Source: Mycobacterium sp. SM1
GTDB lineage: Bacteria; Actinomycetota; Actinomycetes; Mycobacteriales; Mycobacteriaceae
Direction: 5' to 3'
DNA: 64,000 nucleotides
Assembly (NCBI RefSeq): GCF_018361265.1
Contig: NZ_JAFLNH010000004.1
Location: 496,001 to 560,000, forward strand
Of the stretch, positions 1 to 8,964 are shown piece by piece. Under the pieces are notes generated by a model. The model was not told where the DNA came from and made no database searches. It saw only the letters and a list, made by a program, of their open reading frames with translations. The first letter of the stretch is position 1; every line of letters starts with the position of its first letter. A program made the translations under genes and the position numbers.

Positions 1-68
1 CGGGTCCGAGCCCCGCCCGCCCCCACGACTCAAAAGCCGTTGAGGGCCCTACAGGCCGGCCTGGGCAG

Positions 69-761
69 TCAGCTGTCCGCGTCGGCGCACAACAGTGCGT
101 GCGTGACGACAGTGCCCTCGAAGCGGAACTCGTGCGCGGGACGCCGCAGCGGCTCGATGGTGGTATCAGGGTGCACGATGACTCCGCCACCGGAGGGGAT
201 CCCCAGCCCGGTAGCCGCCCCTTTCAGCCGATGAATCGTGTGCGACAACCGTGCCCACTCGGCTCGCTCGTCGTGCGTGTCGATGACCATGGGGACCAGC
301 TTGAACACATCGAGCAGCTCGGTCGTGGGGGATCCCGGTGTCCCGAGGATTCCATAGCGTCCGAGCTGGACCGCGCCGGCGGAGATGCCCACCAGGACCG
401 CTCCTTGGGCGTAGCGGTCTAGGATCGCCTCCTTCATGCCGGTTTTCTCGAACGTGTCCCAGCCCAGACGCACATCGCCGCCCGCGAGAACGATCAACTG
501 GGCGCGCTCCAGGAAGGCGCGGTCGGCGGGGCCGAACGCCGACCCGATCATGCGATGAGCGGTGATGCCGCTCGCATCCATCGCGGCTTCGAAGATCTCG
601 TAGAATTCCGGACGATCCTCGTTGGAGGCACCGATGTAGGCGCCGCTGAGGCCTGCGTGCCCACCCAATCCATCGAGGGCGGTCTCCAGGAGCAGTCGGT
701 CCCGCCGCCGCCAGAACAGCAGCTGGCTATCCGCCAGCAGATACAGCGGTTGAAATGACAT
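69..761 (-). CDS. Peptidase S51 (dipeptidase E / cyanophycinase-like) family protein
   Basis: 230-residue cytoplasmic protein with no signal peptide or membrane segment. The nucleophile elbow GISAGA places a Ser near residue 127, as in S51 serine peptidases of the class I glutamine-amidotransferase fold. An upstream LAGGD loop (about 92-96) and a DTHDERAEW segment (about 160-168) fit the same fold and could carry the oxyanion and His functions. Family members hydrolyse Asp-X dipeptides or cyanophycin; the substrate here cannot be read. The ATG at 761 begins the conserved N-terminal strand. It stands alone and has no evident link to the catabolic genes that follow. Confidence 0.8.
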   Translation of the reverse strand: MSFQPLYLLADSQLLFWRRRDRLLLETALDGLGGHAGLSGAYIGASNEDRPEFYEIFEAAMDASGITAHRMIGSAFGPADRAFLERAQLIVLAGGDVRLGWDTFEKTGMKEAILDRYAQGAVLVGISAGAVQLGRYGILGTPGSPTTELLDVFKLVPMVIDTHDERAEWARLSHTIHRLKGAATGLGIPSGGGVIVHPDTTIEPLRRPAHEFRFEGTVVTHALLCADADS

Positions 762-1062
762 TAGAGCCTGCTGAGCTAGCTACTCGTTCGAATATCGATG
801 TCTGCATATCGGTGTCCCGGTAGGGAGCGGGGCGTGGCACACCGAAGGCGGAAACGTGAACTTGTGTGGTGTCGGGTTGCGGTTCCGGCCCTGGTCAATG
901 ATTCGGCGTCTGGGCCGCCGCCCCGCTCGCCGGGTAGTAAATGATCCACCAGGCCGCCCTGGCCGTCCGCGCCCGCATCCGCATCGACATCTTCCGCAAC
1001 GGCAGCACCCAATTTCCCACCTACGGCAAGGCATAGCGCGCGGCCACCGAACATCTCGACCT
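762..1062. other. Intergenic stretch, possible decayed coding fragment
   Basis: About 300 bases between two minus-strand genes. On the plus strand a short reading from about 941 (beginning MIHQAAL and stopping at 1036, with further readable codons after the stop) looks like a decayed protein fragment, but I cannot assign it to a family. No RNA gene, clear terminator or operator was seen. Confidence 0.3.
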
Positions 1063-3372
1063 CTACAAGCGCACCAGTGCAGGCGGTTCATGTGCGCGCA
1101 GCGCAGGCAGATCGCCGGTGAACTTCTCGATTTGGACCAACACGTGCTGGCCGGTGCTGCCGTGCGCCAACGTTGACGTCCCGCAGTCGTTGGTCAGCAC
1201 GTTGGGGTTGCCGTGCACGCACATCGAGTCCGGATCGGCCGGGTCGGCAGGATCGAACCACGCCCCCGTGGACAGCTGCACCACCTGGGGCCGCAGATTG
1301 TCATCGATCACCACAGCAGCCAGGCAGGAACCGCGGTCGTTGAACACCCGCACAATGTCGCCGTCGCTGAGCCCGCGCGCACGAGCGTCCACGGGATGAA
1401 TGCGGATCGGTTCTCGCCCACGGATTTTCGAGGCCATGCTGGCGCCCCCCTGATCGAGCTGGCTGTGCAGCCGGGTGCGCGGCTGGTTAGCGATCAGATG
1501 CAGCGGAAACAACTGGGCCCGCGGGCCTCCCAGCCATTCGCTGGGCTCATACCAGCGGGCGTGGCCGGCGCAATCCGGCAACGCGAAGCCGTCGATGGTG
1601 GTGGAGAAAATCTCGATGCGCCCGCTGGGGGTGCCCAGGGGATTAGCGCCGGGGTCGGCTCGGAAATCGGCGAGCATCGTCACACCTGGTCTGGTCGGCA
1701 GCTCCAGCTGGCCGGCACGCCAGAAGTCAGCGAACGACGGCACCGGAAAGCTCTGTTCCACCGACCATTTGGTGTAGAGGTGTTCTAGCCACTCCCGTGC
1801 CGTACGATCCTCGGTGAATTGCGGGCCGAACCCCAGCCGGTGGGCAAGCGCGGAGAACGTGTCGTAATCGTCGCGGGCCTTCGCATACCGCGGCACCAGC
1901 GCCTTCATCGCGACCAGCATGGGATCCGTGCTGCTGCCCGCGAAATCGTCGCGTTCGAAGCTGGTGGTGACGGGCACCACGATGTCGGCGTGCTTGGCCA
2001 TCGGGGTCCAAAACTGCTCGTGCACCACGATGGTGTCGACCCTAGACAACGCCCGGCGCAGCCGGGGCAGGTTCTGGTGATGATGGAAGGGGTTTCCCCC
2101 GGCCCAGTAGACACACCTGATATCGGGCAAATCCAGCAGCGTGCCGTTGTAGGGGAGCCGCCCCCCGGGCCGCTCCAGCAGTTCGGTGATAGCCGCCACC
2201 GGGATGAACTTGCGCACTGGATTGGTTCCCTGCGGTAGCCGCGGCAGCCGGCACGCCAGGGGCGGGTTGCCGACGCCATTGGCGCCGTAGCCGTGCCCGT
2301 ATCCCCCGCCGGGAAGCCCGATTTGGCCCAGCATCGCCGCCAGGGTGGCACCCATCCACACGCTCTGCTCGCCATGTTCGATGCGCTGCAACGACAGGCT
2401 GGTGGTGATCAGCGTCCGGCTGGCCGCCATCTGGCGGGCCAGCTCCCGCAGCTCGCCGGCATCAAGTCCCGACAGCTGGGCGGCCCACTGGGGTGTCTTG
2501 GGTATCCCGTCATCATCGCCACGCAGATAGCGTTCGAAGCGCTCATACCCGGTGCAGTAGGTGTCCAGGAAGGCGCGATCGGCGAGGGACTCGGTAGCCA
2601 GCACGTACGCCAGCCCCAGCATGATCGCCACATCGCTGCCCGGCACCGGCGCAAGCCAGCGGCACCGGTCATCGAGCGGGCCGGCGATGGCGGTGATGTC
2701 GTCGCGCAGCGGGCTGACGGACACCAGCCGGCCGCCGCGGGCCCGGTATCGGGTGACGTAGTCGCGGTCCAGGTGACGGGTGACCCCGCCGGGCCTCACC
2801 GCGGTGTTCCTGAGCGGCAAACCGCCGAACGCCACCAACAGCTCGGTGTGCTCGACGATGACGTCCCAGGTGGTGGCGTTGGCCTGGGCTTCGAATAGCT
2901 CCGCGCCGAAAATATGGGGAAAGATCACTTCCGATGCGCCGGCGCTGTAGGTGTGCCGGGATGCCGTGTAGCCGCCCAGCAGATTGAGGAAACGGTGCAG
3001 CTGGCTTTGCGCGTGGTGAAACCTGCCGGCGCTGGCCCAGCCGTAGGAACCGCCGTAAATCGCCTCGTTGCCATAGCGGTCGACGATGCGGCGCAATTCA
3101 GCGGCGAGCAAATCGAGCAACTCGTCCCAGCTGACCTCGACGAACTCCTCGGCGCCCCGCGTGGAACTGGGCCCCGGACCGGCGCGCAACCAGCCGCGCC
3201 GCACCGCGGGGTTAGCGACGCGACTGCGATGCCGCACGGCACCGGGAAGATTCTGTAGCTGCGGTGCCGGGTTGGGATCGCCGCCCAGTGGGGTCACGGC
3301 CACGATGTCGCCGTCGTGCACCCGCGCGGTAAACGCGCCCCAATGGGTTGCCGACGTCAACTCCCGCGTCAT
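1063..3372 (-). CDS. bisC: BisC/TorA-type molybdopterin oxidoreductase (biotin or S/N-oxide reductase)
   Basis: 769-residue DMSO-reductase superfamily enzyme, a length close to biotin sulfoxide reductase. It lacks the N-terminal Cys cluster that would hold an Fe-S centre, as expected for the BisC/TorA/DorA group. The segment YGGSYGWASAG (about 106-116) contains a Ser (about 114) in the position of the molybdenum ligand of this group. An ANQPRTRLHSQLDQG-type segment near residue 620 and the C-terminal PNVLTND stretch are typical cofactor-binding regions. Role inferred: reduction of biotin sulfoxide, methionine sulfoxide or a similar oxide using bis-MGD. No Tat signal is seen, so it is likely cytoplasmic. 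Substrate specificity is unproven. Confidence 0.85.
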   Translation of the reverse strand: MTRELTSATHWGAFTARVHDGDIVAVTPLGGDPNPAPQLQNLPGAVRHRSRVANPAVRRGWLRAGPGPSSTRGAEEFVEVSWDELLDLLAAELRRIVDRYGNEAIYGGSYGWASAGRFHHAQSQLHRFLNLLGGYTASRHTYSAGASEVIFPHIFGAELFEAQANATTWDVIVEHTELLVAFGGLPLRNTAVRPGGVTRHLDRDYVTRYRARGGRLVSVSPLRDDITAIAGPLDDRCRWLAPVPGSDVAIMLGLAYVLATESLADRAFLDTYCTGYERFERYLRGDDDGIPKTPQWAAQLSGLDAGELRELARQMAASRTLITTSLSLQRIEHGEQSVWMGATLAAMLGQIGLPGGGYGHGYGANGVGNPPLACRLPRLPQGTNPVRKFIPVAAITELLERPGGRLPYNGTLLDLPDIRCVYWAGGNPFHHHQNLPRLRRALSRVDTIVVHEQFWTPMAKHADIVVPVTTSFERDDFAGSSTDPMLVAMKALVPRYAKARDDYDTFSALAHRLGFGPQFTEDRTAREWLEHLYTKWSVEQSFPVPSFADFWRAGQLELPTRPGVTMLADFRADPGANPLGTPSGRIEIFSTTIDGFALPDCAGHARWYEPSEWLGGPRAQLFPLHLIANQPRTRLHSQLDQGGASMASKIRGREPIRIHPVDARARGLSDGDIVRVFNDRGSCLAAVVIDDNLRPQVVQLSTGAWFDPADPADPDSMCVHGNPNVLTNDCGTSTLAHGSTGQHVLVQIEKFTGDLPALRAHEPPALVRL

Positions 3373-3824
3373 ATCGCCGGGCTCACCGCTGGAAGCGCCG
3401 ATCGTGCGGTGCCCCGGCGCTCGGCCACCTGCGCGCTAGGGAGTCTCGCCGGGCGCGGCACCTGGCGCACCGCGACCGCTCCACGTCGCGGTCCGCCCGT
3501 TCGCCTCTGACCGCCATGACCGCGGCCGCACCCAGACACGTCCATCGACGCTACTGTAAGCGAACAGAGGCTGCCAGGCCGGCTTTTAGCGCGTGAGACG
3601 GCGCTTGCGGTGACCACTGTAGAGAGCGTGACTATGGTGTTCCGTCATGAGGAACGTTTCCGGTTGTTGCGCGGACATTCTGGTCACCATGGCGCCGTGG
3701 CGCTGAGCGCTCGGATGTCCGGCGGGCGGGATCGTCGCTTTGCCCGGGTCGTCTTCCGAAGCATTCTTTGATGGGTTCGTTAACCGGATCTATCCCGAGA
3801 ACCTGAAGGGAGCATCTTCGCGCG
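3373..3824. other. Intergenic region upstream of the phenol island
   Basis: About 450 bases without a convincing gene between the divergent bisC-like gene and the HbpS-like gene. It contains one candidate IclR operator (listed separately at 3639-3655). Short open frames on both strands here lack homology signals and ribosome sites. It probably holds the promoters of both divergent genes. Confidence 0.4.
3639..3655. promoter_or_regulatory. Candidate IclR operator, site A (GTTCC-N7-GGAAC)
   Basis: The 17-bp sequence is a perfect inverted repeat of GTTCC and GGAAC with a 7-bp spacer. It lies about 170 bp upstream of the HbpS-like gene. The same arrangement recurs at 5052, 10511, 12213, 60895 and 61897, each time upstream of aromatic genes or iclR genes. 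Binding by an IclR protein is inferred. Confidence 0.55.
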
Positions 3825-4250
3825 ATGGCTGAGGATGTCACGACGTGGTCCTCGCTGACCATGGCAGGCGCGCGGCGGGTGATTGACGCCGCCGTGGCCC
3901 ACGCGGAACGCATCGGTGTGCCGGTGTGCGCGGCGGTGACCGATCGGGCCGGGCAGCTGCTGGCCTACCTGCGGATGGATGGCGCCCCGTTGCTCTCGGA
4001 GCAACTCGCCCGGAACAAGGCCTACACCGTGACCGCCTTCAACGGGCGGCCGACCCACGAATGGTGGGATGCGATCGCCGATGATCCGCCGGTGCGCAAC
4101 GGGATCGTGCACGCCGAGCGGTTGGTGATCTTCGGCGGCGGGGTGCCCATCCGGGTGTCCGGGGAACTCGTCGGCGCGATCGGGGTATCCGGCGGTTCCG
4201 CTGAGCAGGATCGCGACATCGCCAACGCCGGCGCGGCCGCTGTGGCCTGA
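3825..4250 (+). CDS. GlcG/HbpS-like (DUF336) heme-binding family protein
   Basis: 141-residue protein of the GlcG/HbpS family, recognised by the N-terminal ARRVIDAAVAHAERIG helix, the VCAAVTDRAGQLLAYLRMD strand-turn-strand, and the C-terminal GGGVPIR...GAIGVSGG loop. Such proteins are often encoded within aromatic and glycolate catabolic clusters and some bind heme or act in redox sensing; their exact job is not settled. No signal peptide is present, so it is cytoplasmic unlike secreted HbpS. It converges on the IclR gene 48 bp downstream and is preceded by candidate operator site A, suggesting co-regulation with the phenol pathway. Confidence 0.75.
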   Translation: MAEDVTTWSSLTMAGARRVIDAAVAHAERIGVPVCAAVTDRAGQLLAYLRMDGAPLLSEQLARNKAYTVTAFNGRPTHEWWDAIADDPPVRNGIVHAERLVIFGGGVPIRVSGELVGAIGVSGGSAEQDRDIANAGAAAVA

Positions 4251-4298
4251 CCCCTGTCTTGACCACGTATGGCACCGACCACGGGTGACGACGTGCGG

Positions 4299-5081
4299 CT
4301 ACGTGCCCGACGACGCGAGGTCTCGCGAGAGGGCGAGCGCAGCGGTGCGAACGGCGGGCCCGAGCCGCCGGACATTCAGACGCCCGGCCCATCCCGATAC
4401 GGACAATGCGCCGACAACAGCGCCGTTGGCGGCGGTGATCGGGCTGGCGGCGCACACCAGCCCGGCCTGGGATTCCTCGTAGTCGTAAGCGATTCCGTGG
4501 GTGTGCGTCACCGTGAGATTGCGCCGCAGCAGGCTGGGATTGGTGATGGTGCGCTCGGCCAGGCGGGGAAGCCCGCCGCGCAGCACTTCCTCGACGACAT
4601 CGGGTGCCGAGAACGCGAGGATGGCCTTGCCCACCGCGGTCGCGTGCGCGGGAAGCCGTCCACCCACCCGCGACGGCAGCGGTGGGGCGTCACTGTGGCG
4701 AAGGATTTCAACGTAGACCACCTCGGTGCTGTCAAGCACGGCGAGGTGCACGGTTTGCCTGGTCGCGGCCCGCAGATCGGCCATGTAGGGCAGCGCGGCC
4801 TCGCGGAGACCGAGTTGGCGGGGCACTAATTCACCCAATTCAAATAACCGCAACCCCAGGACCACGCCCTCGCCCCGGCGTTCCAGCAGGCCGTGCTGGG
4901 TCAACTCAGCGGTCAGCCGGTGCACGGTGGACTTGGCCAGCCCGGTGCGTCGGGCCAGCTCCGATATCCCCAGCGGGCGGCGCTCGTGCCCAACGGCGGC
5001 GAGGATGGCCGTGGCGCGGGCCAACACCGAGGGCGAAGAATTCGAGTCCTCGTTCCGTGCAGTGGAACGCATGCCTTGCAT
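4299..5081 (-). CDS. IclR-family transcriptional regulator 1 (phenol lower pathway)
   Basis: 260-residue IclR protein. The winged helix-turn-helix is at about residues 38-62 (ISELARRTGLAKSTVHRL), followed by an effector-binding GAF-like domain with the usual VHLAVLD and HATAVGKAILAF segments. It is divergent to the hydratase-aldolase operon. The 5' end is notable: candidate operator site B (5052-5068) overlaps codons 5-10 if the ATG at 5081 is used (second ATG at 5072). Either the protein represses its own translation start region, or the true start is further in, for example the GTG of the SVLARATAIL segment. The likely effector is a pathway intermediate; this is inference from context. Confidence 0.88.
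   Translation of the reverse strand: MQGMRSTARNEDSNSSPSVLARATAILAAVGHERRPLGISELARRTGLAKSTVHRLTAELTQHGLLERRGEGVVLGLRLFELGELVPRQLGLREAALPYMADLRAATRQTVHLAVLDSTEVVYVEILRHSDAPPLPSRVGGRLPAHATAVGKAILAFSAPDVVEEVLRGGLPRLAERTITNPSLLRRNLTVTHTHGIAYDYEESQAGLVCAASPITAANGAVVGALSVSGWAGRLNVRRLGPAVRTAALALSRDLASSGT
5052..5068. promoter_or_regulatory. Candidate IclR operator, site B
   Basis: GTTCC-N7-GGAAC with perfect 5-bp arms. It lies between the divergent iclR1 and the meta-pathway operon starting at 5199, overlapping the start of iclR1, so it could control both directions. Confidence 0.6.
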
Positions 5082-5198
5082 TGTGCGGCGCCGAGGACGA
5101 CTGTCAAGTGGTCAAGGGCGTTCCGCGCTCGAGAACGCTGCAACCCACACGACGGTTGATGGCGATAGCGTTTGGGCCAGGAAGACAGGTGGCACACC

Positions 5199-6017
5199 AT
5201 GACACCAAGCGAGGACGCTAACAGCCGGGCGCACGCGGAGTCGGTTGAGCTGCTGCTGTCCGCCTACCGCCGCGGCGAGCCGATCGACCCGCTGACCGAC
5301 CGTTTCCCCGGGTTGAACGTCGACGACGCCTACGCGATCCAGGTGGCTCAGGTGCAGCGGTGGACGGCCGACGGCGCGGTCATCAAGGGGCACAAGGTGG
5401 GGTTGAGTTCGGCGGCCATGCAGCGCCAACTGGGTGTCGACCAGCCCGACTTCGGACATCTCACCGACAGCATGTTTTTTCTCGAGTCGCAGCCCATCGA
5501 CTCATCGCGGTTTTTGGCTCCGAAGGTAGAACCCGAGATTGCGTTCGTTCTGGGCAGGTCACTGGCCGGGCCCGGGGTAACGGTGGCCGAGGCGATGGCC
5601 GCGGTGGCGTTCGTGACCCCGGCGCTGGAGATCATCGACTCCCGGATCCGGGACTGGAAGATCAAGCTGGTGGACACCATCGCCGATAACGCGTCCTCCG
5701 GCGGAGTGGTGCTGGGCAGCAGCGCCGTCCCGTTGTCGCAGGTGGACGTCCGGTTGATCGGCGGGGTGATCTACCGCAATGGGGAGCTGGCGGGATCCGG
5801 TGCCGGCGGCGCGGTGCTGGGCTCACCGCTGAACGCCTTGGTCTGGCTGGCCAACATCCTCGGGGCGCGTGGGGTCGTCTTAGAGGCCGGTCACGTGGTG
5901 CTGCCGGGATCGATCACGGCGGCGGTGCCGGTGGCCGCGGGCGATGTGGTGACGACGACGTTCGCCGGGCTGGGCTCGGTGACTGCGCGGTTTTCAAAGG
6001 GCGGTGGACTCCAGTGA
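5199..6017 (+). CDS. dmpE: 2-hydroxypenta-2,4-dienoate hydratase (DmpE/MhpD/HsaE type)
   Basis: 272-residue member of the hydratase/decarboxylase family that adds water to 2-hydroxypenta-2,4-dienoate, giving 4-hydroxy-2-oxovalerate in meta-cleavage catabolism. The [11 protein letters not shown] motif supplies the metal-binding Glu pair (about E111 and E113) and ALEIIDSR a third Glu (about E144). I chose the ATG at 5199 because an AGGTGG ribosome site precedes it by about 6 bases; an in-frame start at 5172 lacks one. It is the first gene of a tightly packed operon and overlaps the next gene by 4 bp. A paralogous decarboxylase of the same family lies at 7971; the assignment between the two rests on gene order and on the neighbours. 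Confidence 0.85.
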   Translation: MTPSEDANSRAHAESVELLLSAYRRGEPIDPLTDRFPGLNVDDAYAIQVAQVQRWTADGAVIKGHKVGLSSAAMQRQLGVDQPDFGHLTDSMFFLESQPIDSSRFLAPKVEPEIAFVLGRSLAGPGVTVAEAMAAVAFVTPALEIIDSRIRDWKIKLVDTIADNASSGGVVLGSSAVPLSQVDVRLIGGVIYRNGELAGSGAGGAVLGSPLNALVWLANILGARGVVLEAGHVVLPGSITAAVPVAAGDVVTTTFAGLGSVTARFSKGGGLQ

Positions 6018-6928
6018 CAACGGTAGGCAACGCGTCTCGCAAAGCGACTGCGGCGATCGTCGGGCCCGGCAATATCGGTACCGATTTGCTGGCGAAGCTG
6101 CAACGAAGCGAGCACATCGAGGTGCGTTACATGGTTGGCGTGGATCCGGCCTCCGAGGGCCTGGCCCGGGCGGCGAGGCTGGGTGTGCAGACCTCGGCGG
6201 CGGGTGTGGACTGGCTATTAGCCCAGGAGCCGCCGGACCTGGTTTTCGAGGCCACCAGCGCCAAGGCGCACGCCGCTAACGCGGTTCGCTACGCCGAGGC
6301 CGGCATTCAGGCTATTGACCTGACCCCGGCGGCGGTGGGCCCGTTTGTGTGCCCGCCGGTGAACCTGCCCACCCACATCGACGCTCCGAACGTCAACATG
6401 ATCACCTGTGGGGGCCAGGCCACGATCCCCATCGTCGCCGCGGTGTCGCGGGTGACCCCGGTGCCGTATGCGGAGATCGTGGCGTCGATCGCCTCGCGCT
6501 CGGCCGGACCGGGAACCCGGGCAAATATCGACGAGTTCACCGAGACGACCGCCAAGGCCATCGAAGGCGTCGGCGGGGCGGCCCGCGGCAAGGCGATCAT
6601 CATTCTTAACCCGGCTAAGCCGCCGATGATCATGCGTGACACCGTGTTCTGCGCGATCGATCCGGATGCCGACCGCGATTCGATCAGCGAGTCGGTGCAC
6701 CGCATGGTCGCCGAGGTGCGCCGCTACGTGCCGGGCTACACGCTTCGCGCCGACCCGCAGTTCGACGATCCCCGCGAAGGCTGGAACGGCCATGCGCGGG
6801 TCGGTGTCTTTTTGGAGGTGCGGGGAAACGGTGACTATCTGCCCGAGTGGGCGGGCAATTTGGACATCATGACGGCGGCCGCCGCGCGAGTGGGCGAGCT
6901 GTTGGCAGCGGCGAAGGTGGCGATCTGA
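6014..6928 (+). CDS. dmpF: Acylating acetaldehyde dehydrogenase
   Basis: 304-residue enzyme that converts acetaldehyde, NAD+ and CoA to acetyl-CoA, normally in a channelling complex with the aldolase encoded next. The N-terminal Rossmann motif is [11 protein letters not shown] (about 15-25). The nucleophile sits in ITCGGQAT at Cys132, the same position as in characterised DmpF. The GTG start at 6014 overlaps the hydratase stop (GTGA), and the stop overlaps the aldolase ATG (TGATG), so translational coupling is likely. Full family length; nothing appears damaged. Confidence 0.95.
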   Translation: MTTVGNASRKATAAIVGPGNIGTDLLAKLQRSEHIEVRYMVGVDPASEGLARAARLGVQTSAAGVDWLLAQEPPDLVFEATSAKAHAANAVRYAEAGIQAIDLTPAAVGPFVCPPVNLPTHIDAPNVNMITCGGQATIPIVAAVSRVTPVPYAEIVASIASRSAGPGTRANIDEFTETTAKAIEGVGGAARGKAIIILNPAKPPMIMRDTVFCAIDPDADRDSISESVHRMVAEVRRYVPGYTLRADPQFDDPREGWNGHARVGVFLEVRGNGDYLPEWAGNLDIMTAAAARVGELLAAAKVAI

Positions 6929-7974
6929 TGAGCGTGCAAGACAACGACCAGCGCATCGACGTGCGGATCACCGATACGACGCTGCGCGATGGCAGTCATG
7001 CGATGTCGCATCGATTCACCGAGCAGCAAGTGCGCGACGTGGTGCGGGCGCTGGACCGCGCGGGGGTGCGCGTCATCGAGGTGACCCACGGTGACGGCCT
7101 GGGGGGTTCCACATTCAACTACGGCTTTTCCGGCGAGGACGAAATCAAGCTGGTCGCCGCGGCCGCAGACGAAGCGGAAAACGCGCGGATCGCGGTGCTG
7201 CTGCTGCCCGGTCTCGGCACGGTGGCCGACCTGAGGCAGGCGTATGACGCCGGAGCCCGGGTGGCCCGCATCGCCACGCACTGCACCGAGGCCGACGTGT
7301 CGATCCAGCATTTCGGGGCCGCGCGTGACCTCGGCATGGAGACCGTCGGCTTTTTGATGCTCTCGCACATGATCGAGCCCGCCGAGCTGGCGGCGCAGGC
7401 TCAGATCATGGTTGACGCCGGTTGTCAGTGCGTGTACGTGGTGGACTCGGCCGGCGCGCTGCTGCCCGATGACACGCGGGCACGGGTGGAGGCGTTGGTC
7501 GCGCGGATCGGTGAGCGGGCCGAGGTCGGCCTGCACGGCCACCAGAACCTGTGTTTGGGGGTGGCCAACTCGCTGGTGGCCTACCAGGCCGGTGCCCGGC
7601 AGATCGACGGCACACTGTGCGCGTTGGGCGCCGGGGCGGGCAACTCTCCGACAGAGGTGCTGGCAGCGGTATTCGCGAAACTGGGGGTGCGCACCGGGCT
7701 GGATCTGCCCGGGCTGCTCGCCGCGGCCGCGGAGGTCGCGCTGCCGTTCATTCCGCGACTGCCGTGGGCCGAGCGCAACGCCATCGTGCAGGGCTATGCC
7801 GGAGTGTATTCCTCGTTTTTGCTGCACGCCGAACGCGCCGCCGAGCGTTACGGGGTGCCCGCGCACGAGATTCTGCAGCGGGTCGGCGAGGCCGGCTATG
7901 TCGGGGGCCAAGAGGACATGATCATCGATATCGCGCTGCAGCTGGCGGGCGAGCGCGGGGAGGGTGTCGCGTGA
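6928..7974 (+). CDS. dmpG: 4-hydroxy-2-oxovalerate aldolase
   Basis: 348-residue class II, metal-dependent aldolase splitting 4-hydroxy-2-oxovalerate into pyruvate and acetaldehyde. The HMGL-like TIM-barrel signature [10 protein letters not shown] (about 15-24) contains the catalytic Arg and metal-binding Asp; LHGHQN supplies the two metal His. The C-terminal segment ([11 protein letters not shown]) belongs to the communication domain that contacts DmpF. The ATG at 6928 overlaps the dmpF stop. An upstream in-frame start at 6847 would lie inside dmpF and is rejected. The substrate channel to DmpF is known for the family and inferred here. Confidence 0.95.
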   Translation: MSVQDNDQRIDVRITDTTLRDGSHAMSHRFTEQQVRDVVRALDRAGVRVIEVTHGDGLGGSTFNYGFSGEDEIKLVAAAADEAENARIAVLLLPGLGTVADLRQAYDAGARVARIATHCTEADVSIQHFGAARDLGMETVGFLMLSHMIEPAELAAQAQIMVDAGCQCVYVVDSAGALLPDDTRARVEALVARIGERAEVGLHGHQNLCLGVANSLVAYQAGARQIDGTLCALGAGAGNSPTEVLAAVFAKLGVRTGLDLPGLLAAAAEVALPFIPRLPWAERNAIVQGYAGVYSSFLLHAERAAERYGVPAHEILQRVGEAGYVGGQEDMIIDIALQLAGERGEGVA

Positions 7975-8753
7975 CCGAGTGGGATGTGGCGCGGGCGGCG
8001 ACGGTGCTGTTGGATGCCGAGGCCGCGCGTGTCGACCGCGGCCCGGTGAGCGCCGAGTGGCCGGGTCTGGACCTGGAGACCGCGTATCGGGTGCAAGACG
8101 AGATCGTGTGCCGCAAGGTCGAGGCCGGACAGCACATCGTCGGGGTGAAGCTCGGGCTGACCTCGCGGGCCAAGCAGCAACGCATGGGGATCGACTCGCC
8201 GCTCACCGCGTGGTTGACCGATCGGATGGCCCTGCCGGCGGGCGCACCGCTGGTCGTGGGGCAGCTCATTCATCCGCGGGTGGAACCGGAGATCGTGTTC
8301 GTGCTCGGCCAGCGGCTGGCCGGGCCCGGGATTACCGCGGCGCGGGCGATGGAAGCGGTGTCGCACGTGTACGGCGGGCTGGAGGTCATCGACAGCCGCT
8401 ACACCGACTTCAAGTTCACGCTGCCCGACGTGGTCGCCGACAACGCTTCGTCGGCGCGTTTCGTCGTGGGAGGGGTGGCCCGCAGGCCCGACGAGGTGGA
8501 CCTGGCGCTGGAGGCCTGCTTGCTAGCGGTGGACGGCGACGTTGTCGACTCGGCCACCGGCGCCGCGGTGCAGGGCCATCCGGGTGAGGCGCTGGCGTTG
8601 GCGGCCAACGCGCTGGCCAAGCGGCAGCAGGCGCTGGAGCCGGGGTGGATCGTGTTGACCGGCGGGCTGACCGACGCGGTGTTCGTCCAGCCGGGCAGCC
8701 GGGTCAGCGCCGAGTTCTCCAGCCTGGGCGCGGTCACGTTGAGGTGCGAGTGA
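7971..8753 (+). CDS. dmpH: 4-oxalocrotonate (2-oxo-3-hexenedioate) decarboxylase
   Basis: 260-residue paralogue of the hydratase at 5199. It has the [10 protein letters not shown] metal motif (about E105, E107) and [14 protein letters not shown] (E137). Decarboxylases of this family act on 2-oxo-3-hexenedioate and associate physically with the hydratase, so the unstable dienol is handed over directly. Placement directly before the 4-oxalocrotonate tautomerase and semialdehyde dehydrogenase supports the decarboxylase rather than hydratase role. The GTG start overlaps the aldolase stop (GTGA). Confidence 0.88.
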   Translation: MTEWDVARAATVLLDAEAARVDRGPVSAEWPGLDLETAYRVQDEIVCRKVEAGQHIVGVKLGLTSRAKQQRMGIDSPLTAWLTDRMALPAGAPLVVGQLIHPRVEPEIVFVLGQRLAGPGITAARAMEAVSHVYGGLEVIDSRYTDFKFTLPDVVADNASSARFVVGGVARRPDEVDLALEACLLAVDGDVVDSATGAAVQGHPGEALALAANALAKRQQALEPGWIVLTGGLTDAVFVQPGSRVSAEFSSLGAVTLRCE

Positions 8754-8754
8754 G

Positions 8755-8964
8755 ATGCCGCTGGTGGAAATCACCCTGGTCGAGGGCCGCCGCGCCGAGC
8801 AGATCCGGGCGTTGTTGGCCGAGGTGCACGCCGCGGTGCACCGCGCGATCGGGGCGCCGGAGGCCAGCATCCGGGTGGTGGTGCGAGAGGTCCCGGCCAC
8901 CCATTTCTCGGCCGGCGGGGTGACCTTGGCCGAACGAGCTGCGATGACATCAAAGGAGACCTGA
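8755..8964 (+). CDS. dmpI: 4-oxalocrotonate tautomerase
   Basis: 69-residue tautomerase. After Met removal the protein begins PLVEITLVEGR, giving the catalytic N-terminal Pro of the 4-OT superfamily. An Arg in the IRVVVREV strand matches the conserved substrate-binding Arg region. It is slightly longer than the classic 62-residue enzyme because of a C-terminal tail. It isomerises 2-hydroxymuconate to 2-oxo-3-hexenedioate. The stop overlaps the following ATG (TGATG). Confidence 0.9.
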   Translation: MPLVEITLVEGRRAEQIRALLAEVHAAVHRAIGAPEASIRVVVREVPATHFSAGGVTLAERAAMTSKET

